From CAZCZZ01 sp964503335 (GTDB lineage: Bacteria > Verrucomicrobiota > Kiritimatiellia > CAIVKH01), in contig CAZCZZ010000088.1 of NCBI GenBank assembly GCA_964503335.1, positions 1 through 10,808 of the forward strand: a stretch of 10,808 nucleotides of DNA, given 5' to 3'. The position numbers were made by a program, and so were the translations under genes. A model generated the notes under the pieces. It saw only the letters and a program-made list of their open reading frames with translations, had not been told where the DNA came from and ran no database searches. This document shows, one piece after another, positions 1 through 7,604 of this stretch (its first letter is position 1; each line of letters starts with the position of its first letter).

Positions 1-2070
1 TACGACACGATCCAGGGATACTTCGTCGTGAACAACGTTGGCGCGATCGTCTCCACGTCGTCCTGTCCGTTTGAAGCAACCGGCCTGCGTGGCGAGTACT
101 ACTATGTGACGCAGGAGCTGGTCGGTCCGTCCGTCGCCCGGCTCGACGCGAATGTCGACTTCAACTGGGTCTATGGCACACCGATGCCCGTGGTACCGGT
201 GGACACGTTTTCGATCCGCTGGACAGGACGGGTCGAGCCGGAGTTCAGCGAGACCTACACGTTCCATCTGGAAACCGACAATGGATGCCGGCTGTGGGTG
301 AACGGGAAGCTTATCGTGGAGAAGTGGGACACCATGACCAATGTTGTGGCCGACGGATCGATCACCCTCGTTGCGGGCCAGCCCGCCGACATCGTCCTTG
401 AATACCAGGAGGTCTACGACCGCGCGTGGGCAAGGCTCTATTGGTCGAGCCCGAGCCGGCCCAGGCAGATCATTCCCAGGGATCGCTTCTGGGCGGTCGG
501 CGTCCCCGTGAACCATCAGCCGATCACGCCCATCGTGAACGAGCCGCCGCTGGGCTATCTCGTCAATGCGCAGGACCTGCACATGCAGACCGAGCCGATG
601 TACAACCCGATCGATTCCGACGAGCACCGCGAGTCCGAGTACGTCATCTACGACGCCAGCACGAATGAGATCGTCTGGGCCGCGTACGGAGTGAGCAACG
701 GCCCCGTGAAGACGCACCTTCACTACGGCGACGGCGTCTTCATGAATTCGTTCTCCAACGAACTCGCCCTGGCGCCGTCGTCGAACTACGTGCTGCAGGT
801 GCGCTTCCGGGATTCGAGCGGCGACCCCGCGACAGAGTGGAGTCCCTGGGCTACGCGTCACTTTGCGACCGGCGCGGGGGGTGGGGGAAGCCTCACCAAT
901 CTGTGGGAAGTGAAGCACGGCTTCGAAGTGGAGATGCACAGCGAGGGCTTCCAGCTTCCCGTTTCGATCGTCTTCCCACCCGCACCGGGCACGAACGACA
1001 CGGACCTCTTTTACTATGTCGGCGAGCTGTACGGAAACATCCGCGCCGTGTTGCGGGACGGCACCGTGCTCGATTACGCGACGAACATCCTGAACTTCGA
1101 TCCGCTCGGCGTGTTTCCGGGTGCCGGCGAAACGGGCATGGGCTCCATCTGCCTCGACAACGAGTCGGGCGACTTCTTCGCCACGATGTTGTATAGCGCG
1201 AATCCGTCTGACCCCGCCGCGCCCCGTTATCCGAAGGTGACGCGCGTTTTCAGCAGCCCCGACGGCATGACGGCCACCGGCATGGTGGATATCGTCACGT
1301 TCCCCGGCGAATCGCAACCCGCTTCGCACCAGATCTCGCACGTTTCCATCGGCCCGGATGACAAGCTCTATGTCCATGTCGGCGACGGATTCGTGGTGTC
1401 CAACGCGACGAGCCTCTTCACGGTCCAAGGCAAGATCCTGCGCATGGAGAAGAACGGATCACCCTGCACGGACAATCCGTTCTACAACGCAGCGAACGGG
1501 ATCGCTGCCGCCGACTACATCTGGGCATACGGCCTTCGCAATCCCTTCGGGGGCGGCTGGCGCGCGAAGGACCGGCAACACTACTCCGTGGAGAATGGTC
1601 CGACAGTCGATCGCTTTGCCCGGATCACCGCCGGCATGAATCTCGGCTACAACGGCTTGAACGCCAGCATGACGAATCATGCCGTGTTTCTCTGGAGTCC
1701 CGCGACGGCACCCGTCGGCCTGGCCTTCATCGAAACGAATACCTTCAACGGCAGCGACTTCCCCGCGGAGTACTATGACAACGCGTTTGTCGCCGAGACG
1801 GGTCCCACGTGGGCGACCGGACCTCAGACCAACAACCTGGTCAGCAACGGCAAGCGCATCCGGATGCTCGCATTCAATGCGGCCGGAAACGTTGTATCGA
1901 ATGAACCCATCGTGACGTATGTGGGCGCCGGGAAGGCGACATGCGCTGCAGTCGCGGCGGGTCCCGACGGCCTCTATTTCAGCGATCTCTACAAGGACCG
2001 CGATTTCCAATCACCGATCGACCCGGGCTCGCGCATCTGGGTCATCAAGAACGATCACCATCACGATTAG
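1..2070 (+). CDS. PA14 / Fn3-like / PQQ-type sugar dehydrogenase (GSDH) protein, 5'-truncated
   Basis: The reading frame is open from the first base, so the gene starts upstream. A GTG at 28 has no ribosome binding site or signal peptide behind it and is unlikely to be the start. In-window residues about 28-165 form a PA14-like domain (WTGRVEP, DNGCRLWVNGK, ending in LYW), a fold that often binds carbohydrate. Residues about 177-290 look like an Fn3/Ig-like module ending in a glycine-rich linker (GAGGGGS, about 291). Residues about 300-689 resemble the six-bladed soluble glucose/sorbosone dehydrogenase family: IGPDDKLYV then GDG (461-463), GKILRM (477-482) and IWAYGLRNPFGGGW (to 520). His443 or His447, just before IGPDD, could be the family's catalytic base, but the usual H-x-GG context is altered. 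Likely role (inference): periplasmic or extracellular oxidation of sugars with PQQ. The protein ends in NDHHHD. The GH31 gene follows after 30 bp, suggesting joint sugar processing. Substrate and activity are unproven. Confidence 0.8.
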   Translation, partial: YDTIQGYFVVNNVGAIVSTSSCPFEATGLRGEYYYVTQELVGPSVARLDANVDFNWVYGTPMPVVPVDTFSIRWTGRVEPEFSETYTFHLETDNGCRLWVNGKLIVEKWDTMTNVVADGSITLVAGQPADIVLEYQEVYDRAWARLYWSSPSRPRQIIPRDRFWAVGVPVNHQPITPIVNEPPLGYLVNAQDLHMQTEPMYNPIDSDEHRESEYVIYDASTNEIVWAAYGVSNGPVKTHLHYGDGVFMNSFSNELALAPSSNYVLQVRFRDSSGDPATEWSPWATRHFATGAGGGGSLTNLWEVKHGFEVEMHSEGFQLPVSIVFPPAPGTNDTDLFYYVGELYGNIRAVLRDGTVLDYATNILNFDPLGVFPGAGETGMGSICLDNESGDFFATMLYSANPSDPAAPRYPKVTRVFSSPDGMTATGMVDIVTFPGESQPASHQISHVSIGPDDKLYVHVGDGFVVSNATSLFTVQGKILRMEKNGSPCTDNPFYNAANGIAAADYIWAYGLRNPFGGGWRAKDRQHYSVENGPTVDRFARITAGMNLGYNGLNASMTNHAVFLWSPATAPVGLAFIETNTFNGSDFPAEYYDNAFVAETGPTWATGPQTNNLVSNGKRIRMLAFNAAGNVVSNEPIVTYVGAGKATCAAVAAGPDGLYFSDLYKDRDFQSPIDPGSRIWVIKNDHHHD

Positions 2071-2076
2071 GGACCG

Positions 2077-2100
2077 GGGAAGAGGGAAGAGGGAAGAAGA
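2077..2100 (+). repeat. Three tandem GGGAAGA heptamers forming the GH31 ribosome binding region
   Basis: Perfect GGGAAGA units lie at 2077-2083, 2084-2090 and 2091-2097, followed by AGA and the ATG at 2101. The purine-rich tract offers several overlapping Shine-Dalgarno-like sites and fills nearly all of the spacer between the dehydrogenase stop and the GH31 start. It supports 2101 as the start codon. Because the unit is a perfect short tandem repeat, its copy number could change by slippage; that is inference. Confidence 0.7.
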
Positions 2101-5100
2101 ATGAGTACGAAGACAATACATTGCGGCGCCTTGCTGGCGTTGATTAGCCTTTCAACTGTTGCGCATGCGGCGATCCAGACTGTGGGTGGTGTGACGGGGG
2201 TCAACGTCACGACGAATGCGGCGGGCAACGTGCAGGCTGATTTCACGCTGGGAACCGGCGGTATTGTGCAGGTTACACCGTACGCCGCGGACTGCGTTCG
2301 CGTTCGCTTCCACTGGCTGGGACTGTGGGACAAGGAAGAGCTGATCATCGCCAAGCCGTTCGAGAACTGGGCCAACGCCGGCGCGACGTTTAGCGACCAG
2401 GGTGCGACGTACCTGATCAGCACCCCGCAGCTTGATGTGGTCGTCGACAAGAATCCCTTCCGCGTCCATTTCAAGAACAAGGCGGGCGTCACGCTGCTGC
2501 AGGATGATCGCATCGAATACGATCCGGACTATCACCCGCTGAATGACCCGACCTATCCGTCGATCCGCGAAAACCCGACGCTGCCCACGGGCTTCAAGCT
2601 GAAGTCCATCAAGGTCATGGCCACGAACGAGGCCTTCTTCGGTCTGGGTCTCTATTCCGGCCCGTTGAACCGCCGCGGCCACAGCATCCAGCAGTACAGT
2701 TCCGACACCTACACGTGGCAGGAATTCCGCAACCCATCCTACATGAGCCTGCCGTTTTTCTACGGCGTTCGCGGCTCGACGGCGTACGGCATCCTGTTCA
2801 ACAACAGCTCGCGCATGGTCTTCCGCATGGGCTCGCAGTGGAACGACAAGTACTCGTTCGAATCCGGCGACGGCCAGATGGACTATTTCTTCTTCGGCGG
2901 CGGCTCGAATCACACGATGCCGAAAGTTCTCGACCGGTACTCCGAGCTCACGGGCCGCCCGACGTTCCTGCCCAAGTGGGCGTTCGGCTATCACCAGTCC
3001 CGCTTCAGCTACCTCAACCAGAACTGGATCAAGTGGCTGGCCAGCGAGTTCCGCAACCAGGATTTCCCGCTCGATGCGCTGTACCTCGACATCGACTACA
3101 TGGACGTCGATGCGAACGAGTACTTCTGGGACAGCACGCTCCGCCAGTTGACGATGAACTACAACTTCAACGACACGCCCGGCATGATCCAGCATTGCGA
3201 GGACCGCGGCGTGAAGGTGGTTCCCCTGATTGAGCCATGGCTCAACAACACCGACCCGCTCTGGACAGAAGCCATCAACGCCGGACATCTCGTGAAGAAC
3301 AACGATGGCTCGACCTATAACATCCTGCACTGGTTCGGCCAGGCGTCGTGGATCGACTTTTCCAGCACGCCCGCGCGCGACTGGTGGAAGACCAAGGTGC
3401 TCGGCTTCCTGAACCAGTACGCCTTCGCCGGCATCTGGAACGACCTGAACGAGCCGGCGAGCAATGATCCCTATAGCAAGATTCCCTTGAACGCCCTCTA
3501 TTGGCTCGACGGACGCTATGGGACCGGCAACTCCGATACGCGGCGCTGGGAGCAGAACGAGCATCAGAACTATGCCGTGCGCGAGGTTTCGCTGACGTAC
3601 GACATCCTGAAGACGAAGTACCCGAACAAGCGTCCGTTCGTGCTCAGCCGTTCCGGCCTTCCCGGCGTGCAGCGCTACGCCTTGAACTGGAGCGGCGACA
3701 ACACCGCGAGCTGGGATCATGCCCGGCACAACATCGGCCTGGGTGCCAGCGTGATGATCTCCGGCCAGCCGAACTTCGGCCACGACCTTGGCGGATTCAT
3801 TGGCAGCACCACGGGTGAATTGCTGACGCGCTGGACGGAGTGGGGCGCCCTGACGCCCTTCTGCCGAAACCACGCCCAGAAGAACACGGGCGAACGCGAG
3901 CCTTGGCGCTTCGGCGAGCCGTACACGAGCGCCATGCGCGACAGCATCAAGTTCCGCTACAAGCTGATGCCGTACCTCTACTCGCTCGTCTGGAAATCCA
4001 CGCTGACAGGAGAGCCGATGAATGCGCCGACGGTGTTCTATTTCACGTCCGATGCCGCCACGCATTTCATGAACAACAACGACTTCATGGTGGGACCTTC
4101 GATGCTTGCGGCGCCGGTGTATTCGCAGGGTGCGACGACCCGCTCGGTCTATCTCCCGTACGGGACGAGTTGGTATTCATGGCATGACAACGCCAAGTAC
4201 GACGGCGGGCAGACGGTGACCGTCGGCGCCCCGCTCGGCAAGATCCCGCTCTTCGTGCGCGATGGGGCGATTGTCCCGATGAGCGCGTCGATGAAGCACA
4301 TGAACGAGTTCAAGCCGAACTACCTCGATATCCAGGTCTGGCCTTCCGGCACGAGCAGCTTTGACCTTTATGAAGACGACGGGGAGTCGTTCGACTACCA
4401 GTCCGGCGAATATGCGCTCACGAGGATGAGCAGCGTGGCCACGAGCAATAGCTGGACCTTCACGCTCGCGGCGCGCGAAGGCTCATATGATCCCGGCACG
4501 CGCTCGCTCTACATTTACGCCAACAAGCCGCGTGGCGTGAGCAGCGTCACGCTGAACGGGCAGCCGCTTGCGGCAGTCGTCAGCCTCGGGTCGGCGACCA
4601 ACGGCTGGATGATGACCACGGGCAACCGCCTCGCCATCAAGATTCCGGATACCGGCACGAGCAATGTGCTGAACGTCATCTGGAACGACTCCGCGTACTT
4701 CGCGATGTCGGTGGCCGGCACCTTCAACAACTGGAACACCTACGGCAACATGGTCATGACGAATGCGGGCCAGTGGAGCTACGACGTCACGGTGACGAAT
4801 GCGTCGGGCCAGCGCTTCAAGTTCGTGGGCAACCGTTCGTGGTCCGTGGCGTGGGGCGATCTTAACCAGAACGCATTCTCGAATCCGATCTCGGGCACGG
4901 CGGACAGCACCGGCGGCGACATCGTCTCCACCGAGATGATGCACGGCACGTATCGCTTCACCTTCAATGAGCAGAGCCTCGGCTACAGCGTCACGCGGAT
5001 TCGCGGCGGCGCGCTGCAGTGGGCGGGGAATGCCTACCACTGGCCGTCAAACGGTTCGATCACGTCGAACAACGACATCTGGGTGAACGCCGAGACCTGG

Positions 5101-5337
5101 CCCCGCGGCGCAGCCTCTTCCGGATTCGTGGCCTACAGCACGAACAACGGCGCGTCATGGCAAAGCAAACCCATGGCGTTGGCTGGCCGGGTCGGCAACA
5201 ACGATTGGTGGAACTGCAAGCTTGGCAAGTTCCCAACCGGAACCCAGATCAGGTACGCCATCGCCCTGACCGACAGCTTCGGCAGGACCATCTGGCTGAA
5301 CAATGGACAGCAGGACTATCGCGCCAACGTCAACTGA
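2101..5337 (+). CDS. Secreted GH31 family alpha-glucosidase with C-terminal starch-binding-like modules
   Basis: A 1078-aa retaining glycoside hydrolase of family 31, expected to release glucose from alpha-linked oligo- or polysaccharides. Residues 1-23 are a signal peptide (hydrophobic core LLALISLSTV, cleavage after AHA), so it is exported. The GH31 N-terminal beta domain spans about 45-280 and the (beta/alpha)8 catalytic domain about 285-620. The nucleophile is Asp448 in GIWNDLNEP and the acid/base is Asp533 in WSGDNTASW; Arg517 (LSRSG) and His561-Asp562 (FGHDLGGF) are also in place. A proximal beta domain (VGPSMLAAPV, then IPLFVRDGAIVPM) and a DUF5110-like region (LYEDDGESFDYQ) follow to about 860. 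Residues about 865-960 (VAGTFNNWNTYGNM, RFKFVGN) look like an Ig-type starch-binding fold. Residues about 970-1075 (WPRGAASSGFVAYSTNNG, NDWWNCK) resemble CBM25-like modules. The two module assignments are tentative. It is probably co-transcribed with the upstream dehydrogenase. Exact specificity (alpha-1,4, alpha-1,6 or transglycosylation) cannot be read here. Confidence 0.92.
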   Translation: MSTKTIHCGALLALISLSTVAHAAIQTVGGVTGVNVTTNAAGNVQADFTLGTGGIVQVTPYAADCVRVRFHWLGLWDKEELIIAKPFENWANAGATFSDQGATYLISTPQLDVVVDKNPFRVHFKNKAGVTLLQDDRIEYDPDYHPLNDPTYPSIRENPTLPTGFKLKSIKVMATNEAFFGLGLYSGPLNRRGHSIQQYSSDTYTWQEFRNPSYMSLPFFYGVRGSTAYGILFNNSSRMVFRMGSQWNDKYSFESGDGQMDYFFFGGGSNHTMPKVLDRYSELTGRPTFLPKWAFGYHQSRFSYLNQNWIKWLASEFRNQDFPLDALYLDIDYMDVDANEYFWDSTLRQLTMNYNFNDTPGMIQHCEDRGVKVVPLIEPWLNNTDPLWTEAINAGHLVKNNDGSTYNILHWFGQASWIDFSSTPARDWWKTKVLGFLNQYAFAGIWNDLNEPASNDPYSKIPLNALYWLDGRYGTGNSDTRRWEQNEHQNYAVREVSLTYDILKTKYPNKRPFVLSRSGLPGVQRYALNWSGDNTASWDHARHNIGLGASVMISGQPNFGHDLGGFIGSTTGELLTRWTEWGALTPFCRNHAQKNTGEREPWRFGEPYTSAMRDSIKFRYKLMPYLYSLVWKSTLTGEPMNAPTVFYFTSDAATHFMNNNDFMVGPSMLAAPVYSQGATTRSVYLPYGTSWYSWHDNAKYDGGQTVTVGAPLGKIPLFVRDGAIVPMSASMKHMNEFKPNYLDIQVWPSGTSSFDLYEDDGESFDYQSGEYALTRMSSVATSNSWTFTLAAREGSYDPGTRSLYIYANKPRGVSSVTLNGQPLAAVVSLGSATNGWMMTTGNRLAIKIPDTGTSNVLNVIWNDSAYFAMSVAGTFNNWNTYGNMVMTNAGQWSYDVTVTNASGQRFKFVGNRSWSVAWGDLNQNAFSNPISGTADSTGGDIVSTEMMHGTYRFTFNEQSLGYSVTRIRGGALQWAGNAYHWPSNGSITSNNDIWVNAETWPRGAASSGFVAYSTNNGASWQSKPMALAGRVGNNDWWNCKLGKFPTGTQIRYAIALTDSFGRTIWLNNGQQDYRANVN

Positions 5338-5345
5338 GCCGTAAA

Positions 5346-5378
5346 CCTGCAGCCGGGGTCGCCGACCCCGGCTACAGG
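5346..5378. repeat. GC-rich palindrome after the GH31 gene (possible terminator or dispersed repeat)
   Basis: CCTGCAGCCGGGGTC (5346-5360) pairs with GACCCCGGCTACAGG (5364-5378) around a three-base GCC loop. This is a 15-position stem with a single C/A mismatch. It starts 8 bp after the GH31 stop, where a terminator would be expected. However, the nearest T run (six Ts, 5392-5397) begins 13 bases after the stem, so it is not a textbook intrinsic terminator. It could equally be a member of a genome-wide palindromic repeat family. Confidence 0.55.
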
Positions 5379-5445
5379 TCCAGCCCCTCAATTTTTTCTG
5401 GATAAACCCGTTTCACCACGTATCGTATGGCGTTTCTCTCCTAAC

Positions 5446-5520
5446 GGCGCGGTAGCCAAGTGGTAAGGCGGGAGTCTGCAAAACTCCTATACGTCGGTTC
5501 GATTCCGACCCGCGCCTCCA
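5446..5520 (+). tRNA. tRNA-Cys (anticodon GCA)
   Basis: A complete cloverleaf can be folded by eye. The acceptor stem is GGCGCGG (5446-5452) with CCGCGCC (5510-5516). The D arm is GCC...GGC. The anticodon stem GGAGT/ACTCC encloses the loop CTGCAAA, which gives anticodon GCA. The short variable region is TATAC. The T arm is GTCGG-TTCGATT-CCGAC. The discriminator is T (U73, a cysteine identity element) and the 3' CCA is encoded (5518-5520). All seven acceptor pairs are Watson-Crick. It stands alone, with no neighbouring tRNA in the window. Confidence 0.97.
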
Positions 5521-5592
5521 GGCTTCGTCCGGAGCGTCCGCGGAGGACGATGCCTGCCACGGCGAAGTTCCCATTCGTATGGGCACGAAGCC
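5521..5592. other. Possible folded element immediately downstream of tRNA-Cys
   Basis: GGCTTCGT (5521-5528) is the exact reverse complement of ACGAAGCC (5585-5592). Between them lie two small hairpins: CGTCC/GGACG (5535-5539 with 5545-5549, loop GCGGA) and CCCAT/ATGGG (5570-5574 with 5579-5583, loop TCGT). Together they could form a three-way junction of about 72 nt starting at the base after the tRNA CCA. No known RNA family is recognised. It may be a tRNA trailer structure, a repeat or chance in GC-rich DNA. Confidence 0.25.
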
Positions 5593-5664
5593 GGGTTGGA
5601 CCCCGCTCCGAACTACGCCCGGGCAAGCCAGCCTTCTTGCAGAGTTTCCTCCTTTAATCTTTGT

Positions 5665-5724
5665 AGCCACGGCACTCCGCTGCCGTGTCCTGACCCGGAA
5701 ACACCGCAGCGGAGTGCCATGGCT
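5665..5724. repeat. 24-bp imperfect inverted repeat between tRNA-Cys and gcvH
   Basis: The arm at 5665-5688 (core GGCACTCCGCTG) is matched in inverted orientation by 5701-5724 (core CAGCGGAGTGCC), with two mismatches over 24 positions and a 12-base spacer. No T tract follows, so it does not look like an intrinsic terminator. The length and near-perfect symmetry suggest two inverted copies of one unit, as in REP/BIME-like dispersed repeats. With the tRNA, the hairpin at 5346 and the element at 5521, this accounts for most of what can be seen in the 517-bp spacer 5338-5854; no protein gene is supported there. Confidence 0.6.
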
Positions 5725-5772
5725 TCAATTCGGCACGGCACGGGGCGGTGGGGTAATACTTCCACTCTTTGC

Positions 5773-5802
5773 TTGACCACCTTGTTGAATCCGAAATAGA
5801 AA
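5773..5802 (+). promoter_or_regulatory. Candidate sigma70-type promoter for gcvH-lipB
   Basis: TTGACC (5773-5778) matches the -35 consensus at five of six positions. TAGAAA (5797-5802) matches the -10 at four of six, with an 18-bp spacer. Transcription would begin near 5809, leaving about 45 nt before the gcvH ATG. It is the best-looking promoter in the spacer, but the -10 is weak. Confidence 0.35.
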
Positions 5803-5854
5803 CCCCCGCAATCGACGGACTTGCTGAGTCCGGAAAACCTTGAGAGGAAGCGAC

Positions 5855-6244
5855 ATGGAGACACCGGCTAATTTGAAGTACACGAAGTCCCACGAATGGG
5901 TTCGCATGCAGGGGAAGGTTGCGGTGGTGGGCATTACGGATTTTGCCCAGGACCAGCTTTCGGACCTCACGTATGTGGAATTGCCCACGGCGGGTGATTC
6001 GTTTGCGGCTCAGGAAGAAGTGGCCGTTGTCGAGTCGGTTAAGGCTGCGTCCGACATCTATGCGCCGATCAGCGGCACGATTACCGATGTGAACAAGGCC
6101 CTGATCGACAAGCCCGAGTTGATCAATGTGGACCCCTATGGCGAGGGATGGATTTTCAAGATTCAGCCCGACGATCCCTCGGAACTCGAAATGCTGCTCG
6201 AGGCCGACCAGTACGAAGCGCTGATGCCTGACGACGAAGGGTAA
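5855..6244 (+). CDS. gcvH: Glycine cleavage system H protein
   Basis: A 129-aa cytoplasmic lipoyl carrier that shuttles the methylamine group of glycine between the P, T and L proteins of the glycine cleavage system. The family signature is complete: SHEWVR near the N-terminus, VGITDFAQDQLSDLTYVELP, then the lipoylation site Lys63 in ESVKAASDIYAPISG, and NPEL-like (DKPELIN) followed by GEGWIFKI. ATG 5855 is chosen because GAGAGGAAG lies just upstream and the encoded METPANLKYTKSHEWVR start matches the family; an in-frame TTG at 5840 would only add five residues. The gene ends where lipB, which supplies the lipoyl precursor, begins. No gcvT, gcvP or lpd is present in the window. Confidence 0.96.
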   Translation: METPANLKYTKSHEWVRMQGKVAVVGITDFAQDQLSDLTYVELPTAGDSFAAQEEVAVVESVKAASDIYAPISGTITDVNKALIDKPELINVDPYGEGWIFKIQPDDPSELEMLLEADQYEALMPDDEG

Positions 6245-6245
6245 G

Positions 6246-6947
6246 CTGAACCCGATCGCGCTGATCTTCGAACGTCCTGTCCCGTACCGGGAGGGGGTGC
6301 GACTGCAGGAGTCCCTGGCGGCTCTCCGTGTCGATGATCGAATCCCCGACGTTGTGCTCGCCCTTGAGCATGAGCCCGTCGTTACCTTGGGCCGCCGGGC
6401 CCGTAACGCGCATCTTCTCGTGTCCCCGGACGAACTCGCGCGACGGGGAATCGCCTTCGAAGTCTCTTCGCGCGGTGGCGATGTCACCTATCACGGGCCT
6501 GGGCAGCTCGTGCTGTACCCGATCCTGAAGCTGGGAGAGAAGGAAGCTGACGCCCACGGCTACCTGAACAACCTCGAGGAAATTGCGATCCGGACGGCTG
6601 CGTCCTTCGGCGTTACTGCGCACCGCAGGAAGGGGATGTCCGGAGCCTGGACCGGTGCGGGAAAAGTCGCTGCAATCGGATTTCACATCAAGCGCTGGGT
6701 CACGTTGCACGGCATGAGTTTCAACGTGGCGCCCGATCTGGGTGGCTTTGACCTCATTGTCGGCTGCGGCCTCGTGGGAGAGCAGGTGGCTAGCCTGAAG
6801 ACAGAGCTCGGGGAAGCCTGTCCGGGCATTTCCGATGTGCGGGCTATGCTGCTGAGGCATTTTGGCGAAGTCTGCCAGCGACCCGTTGTGCCGGGTGGCG
6901 AGATCCCGCCACTGGTGGCGGATGTGCTGCGAAACGTTGTTCGATAG
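6246..6947 (+). CDS. lipB: Lipoyl(octanoyl) transferase LipB
   Basis: Transfers octanoate from acyl carrier protein to the lipoyl-domain lysine of proteins such as GcvH, the first step of endogenous lipoate assembly. The hallmark motifs are intact: LALEHEPVVTLGRR, RGGDVTYHGPGQ, the catalytic lysine in GAGKVAAIGFHI (Lys140 from the CTG start), LHGMSFNV, and the thioester cysteine in IVGCGLVGEQ (Cys174). The only ordinary start codon is GTG at 6297, but it would cut off the first strand and helix of the family. The frame upstream encodes NPIALIFERPVPYREG, which fits that missing N-terminus, and there is no ATG, GTG or TTG there. CTG at 6246, preceded by GAAGGG, is therefore the chosen start (233 aa); the GTG form is 216 aa. 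It begins one base after the gcvH stop, so the two are almost certainly co-translated. Confidence 0.92.
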   Translation: MNPIALIFERPVPYREGVRLQESLAALRVDDRIPDVVLALEHEPVVTLGRRARNAHLLVSPDELARRGIAFEVSSRGGDVTYHGPGQLVLYPILKLGEKEADAHGYLNNLEEIAIRTAASFGVTAHRRKGMSGAWTGAGKVAAIGFHIKRWVTLHGMSFNVAPDLGGFDLIVGCGLVGEQVASLKTELGEACPGISDVRAMLLRHFGEVCQRPVVPGGEIPPLVADVLRNVVR

Positions 6948-7025
6948 CTTTACATCCCGGAACGCCGACGTAACATCCAGCGTAAGGTAGCTTGCGGACA
7001 CGGAGGTCGTCTGAAGAATCCTGGC

Positions 7026-7604
7026 ATGAAGGGCTGTGGGGGGCGCTTTACGATACTGGCCGCATGGGCTCTCCTGATCGCATTGATCTCTCCCGTCGCT
7101 CGCGCGGATGAGGATGCCGCGCCGGTTGATGAAGCACAATTGAAGGCGGATTTTGTCGTCCGGCTCCTGAAGTTCGTGGACTGGCCAGCAGGAGCAACGA
7201 GGAGGGGCGAACCCCTGAAGGTCTGTATCCTCGGCGAGGATCCCTTTGACGGCAAGTTGCAGAGCGTGGCCTACCCGACCGGCCGCGTCGCCGGCTATGA
7301 CGTGATCCGCAGCAGCGACGTGAAGGTGGCGGCTGGCTGCCATCTCGTCTTCGTCGCGGAATCGGAGAAGGAGGGCCTCGACACCATCCTGCGCGGTCTC
7401 CAGTTCAGCCACGCCCTGACGGTGTCCGACATCCAGGGCTTCGCGGATTCCGGCGGCATGATCGAGGTCTTCATGTCGGGTCCGAAACTCCGTTTCACCA
7501 TCAACCTCGCCGCGACCCAGCGCGCAGGTCCGAAGCTCAGTTACAAATTGCTCAAGCTCGCGGTCGGGGTGAAGAACTTCGATGCCGGGGAGAGTGCGCC
7601 ATGA
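7026..7604 (+). CDS. YfiR family (DUF4154) periplasmic protein
   Basis: A 192-aa protein with an N-terminal signal sequence (ILAAWALLIALISPVARA, likely cleaved before DED). The mature part about 38-182 follows the YfiR/DUF4154 pattern: KADFVVRLLKFVDWP, KVCILGEDPF, CHLVFV, LTVSDIQGFADSGGMIEVFM and LRFTINLAA. Cys67 and Cys105 may form a disulfide like the one known in the family; this is inferred from their position. In Pseudomonas, YfiR restrains the membrane diguanylate cyclase YfiN. Here the partner gene overlapping by four bases (ATGA) is a hybrid histidine kinase with a similar sensor. GGAGG (7002-7006) is 19 bases from the ATG but only four from an in-frame CTG at 7011, so a five-residue longer start is possible. 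The 78-bp gap after lipB shows no clear promoter. Confidence 0.85.
   Translation: MKGCGGRFTILAAWALLIALISPVARADEDAAPVDEAQLKADFVVRLLKFVDWPAGATRRGEPLKVCILGEDPFDGKLQSVAYPTGRVAGYDVIRSSDVKVAAGCHLVFVAESEKEGLDTILRGLQFSHALTVSDIQGFADSGGMIEVFMSGPKLRFTINLAATQRAGPKLSYKLLKLAVGVKNFDAGESAP

Noticed and set aside
2152..4065. Long 637-aa minus-strand ORF under the GH31 gene
   Set aside because: It is a shadow of a high-GC coding region; the + strand carries full GH31 catalytic motifs, while the minus translation is Arg/Val/Ala-rich with no recognisable domain.
5413..5670. Minus-strand ORFs across the tRNA-Cys (containing GIEPTYRSFADS or SESNRRIGVLQTPA)
   Set aside because: These are the familiar spurious translations of a tRNA gene on the wrong strand; the tRNA itself is complete and explains the sequence.
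5665..5724. Inverted repeat considered as an insertion-sequence end, a CRISPR repeat or a terminator
   Set aside because: There is no transposase, target duplication, repeat-spacer array or T tract; only a single palindrome is present.
6156..7412. 418-aa minus-strand ORF spanning lipB and the YfiR-like gene
   Set aside because: It covers two well-supported + strand genes and has no family resemblance.
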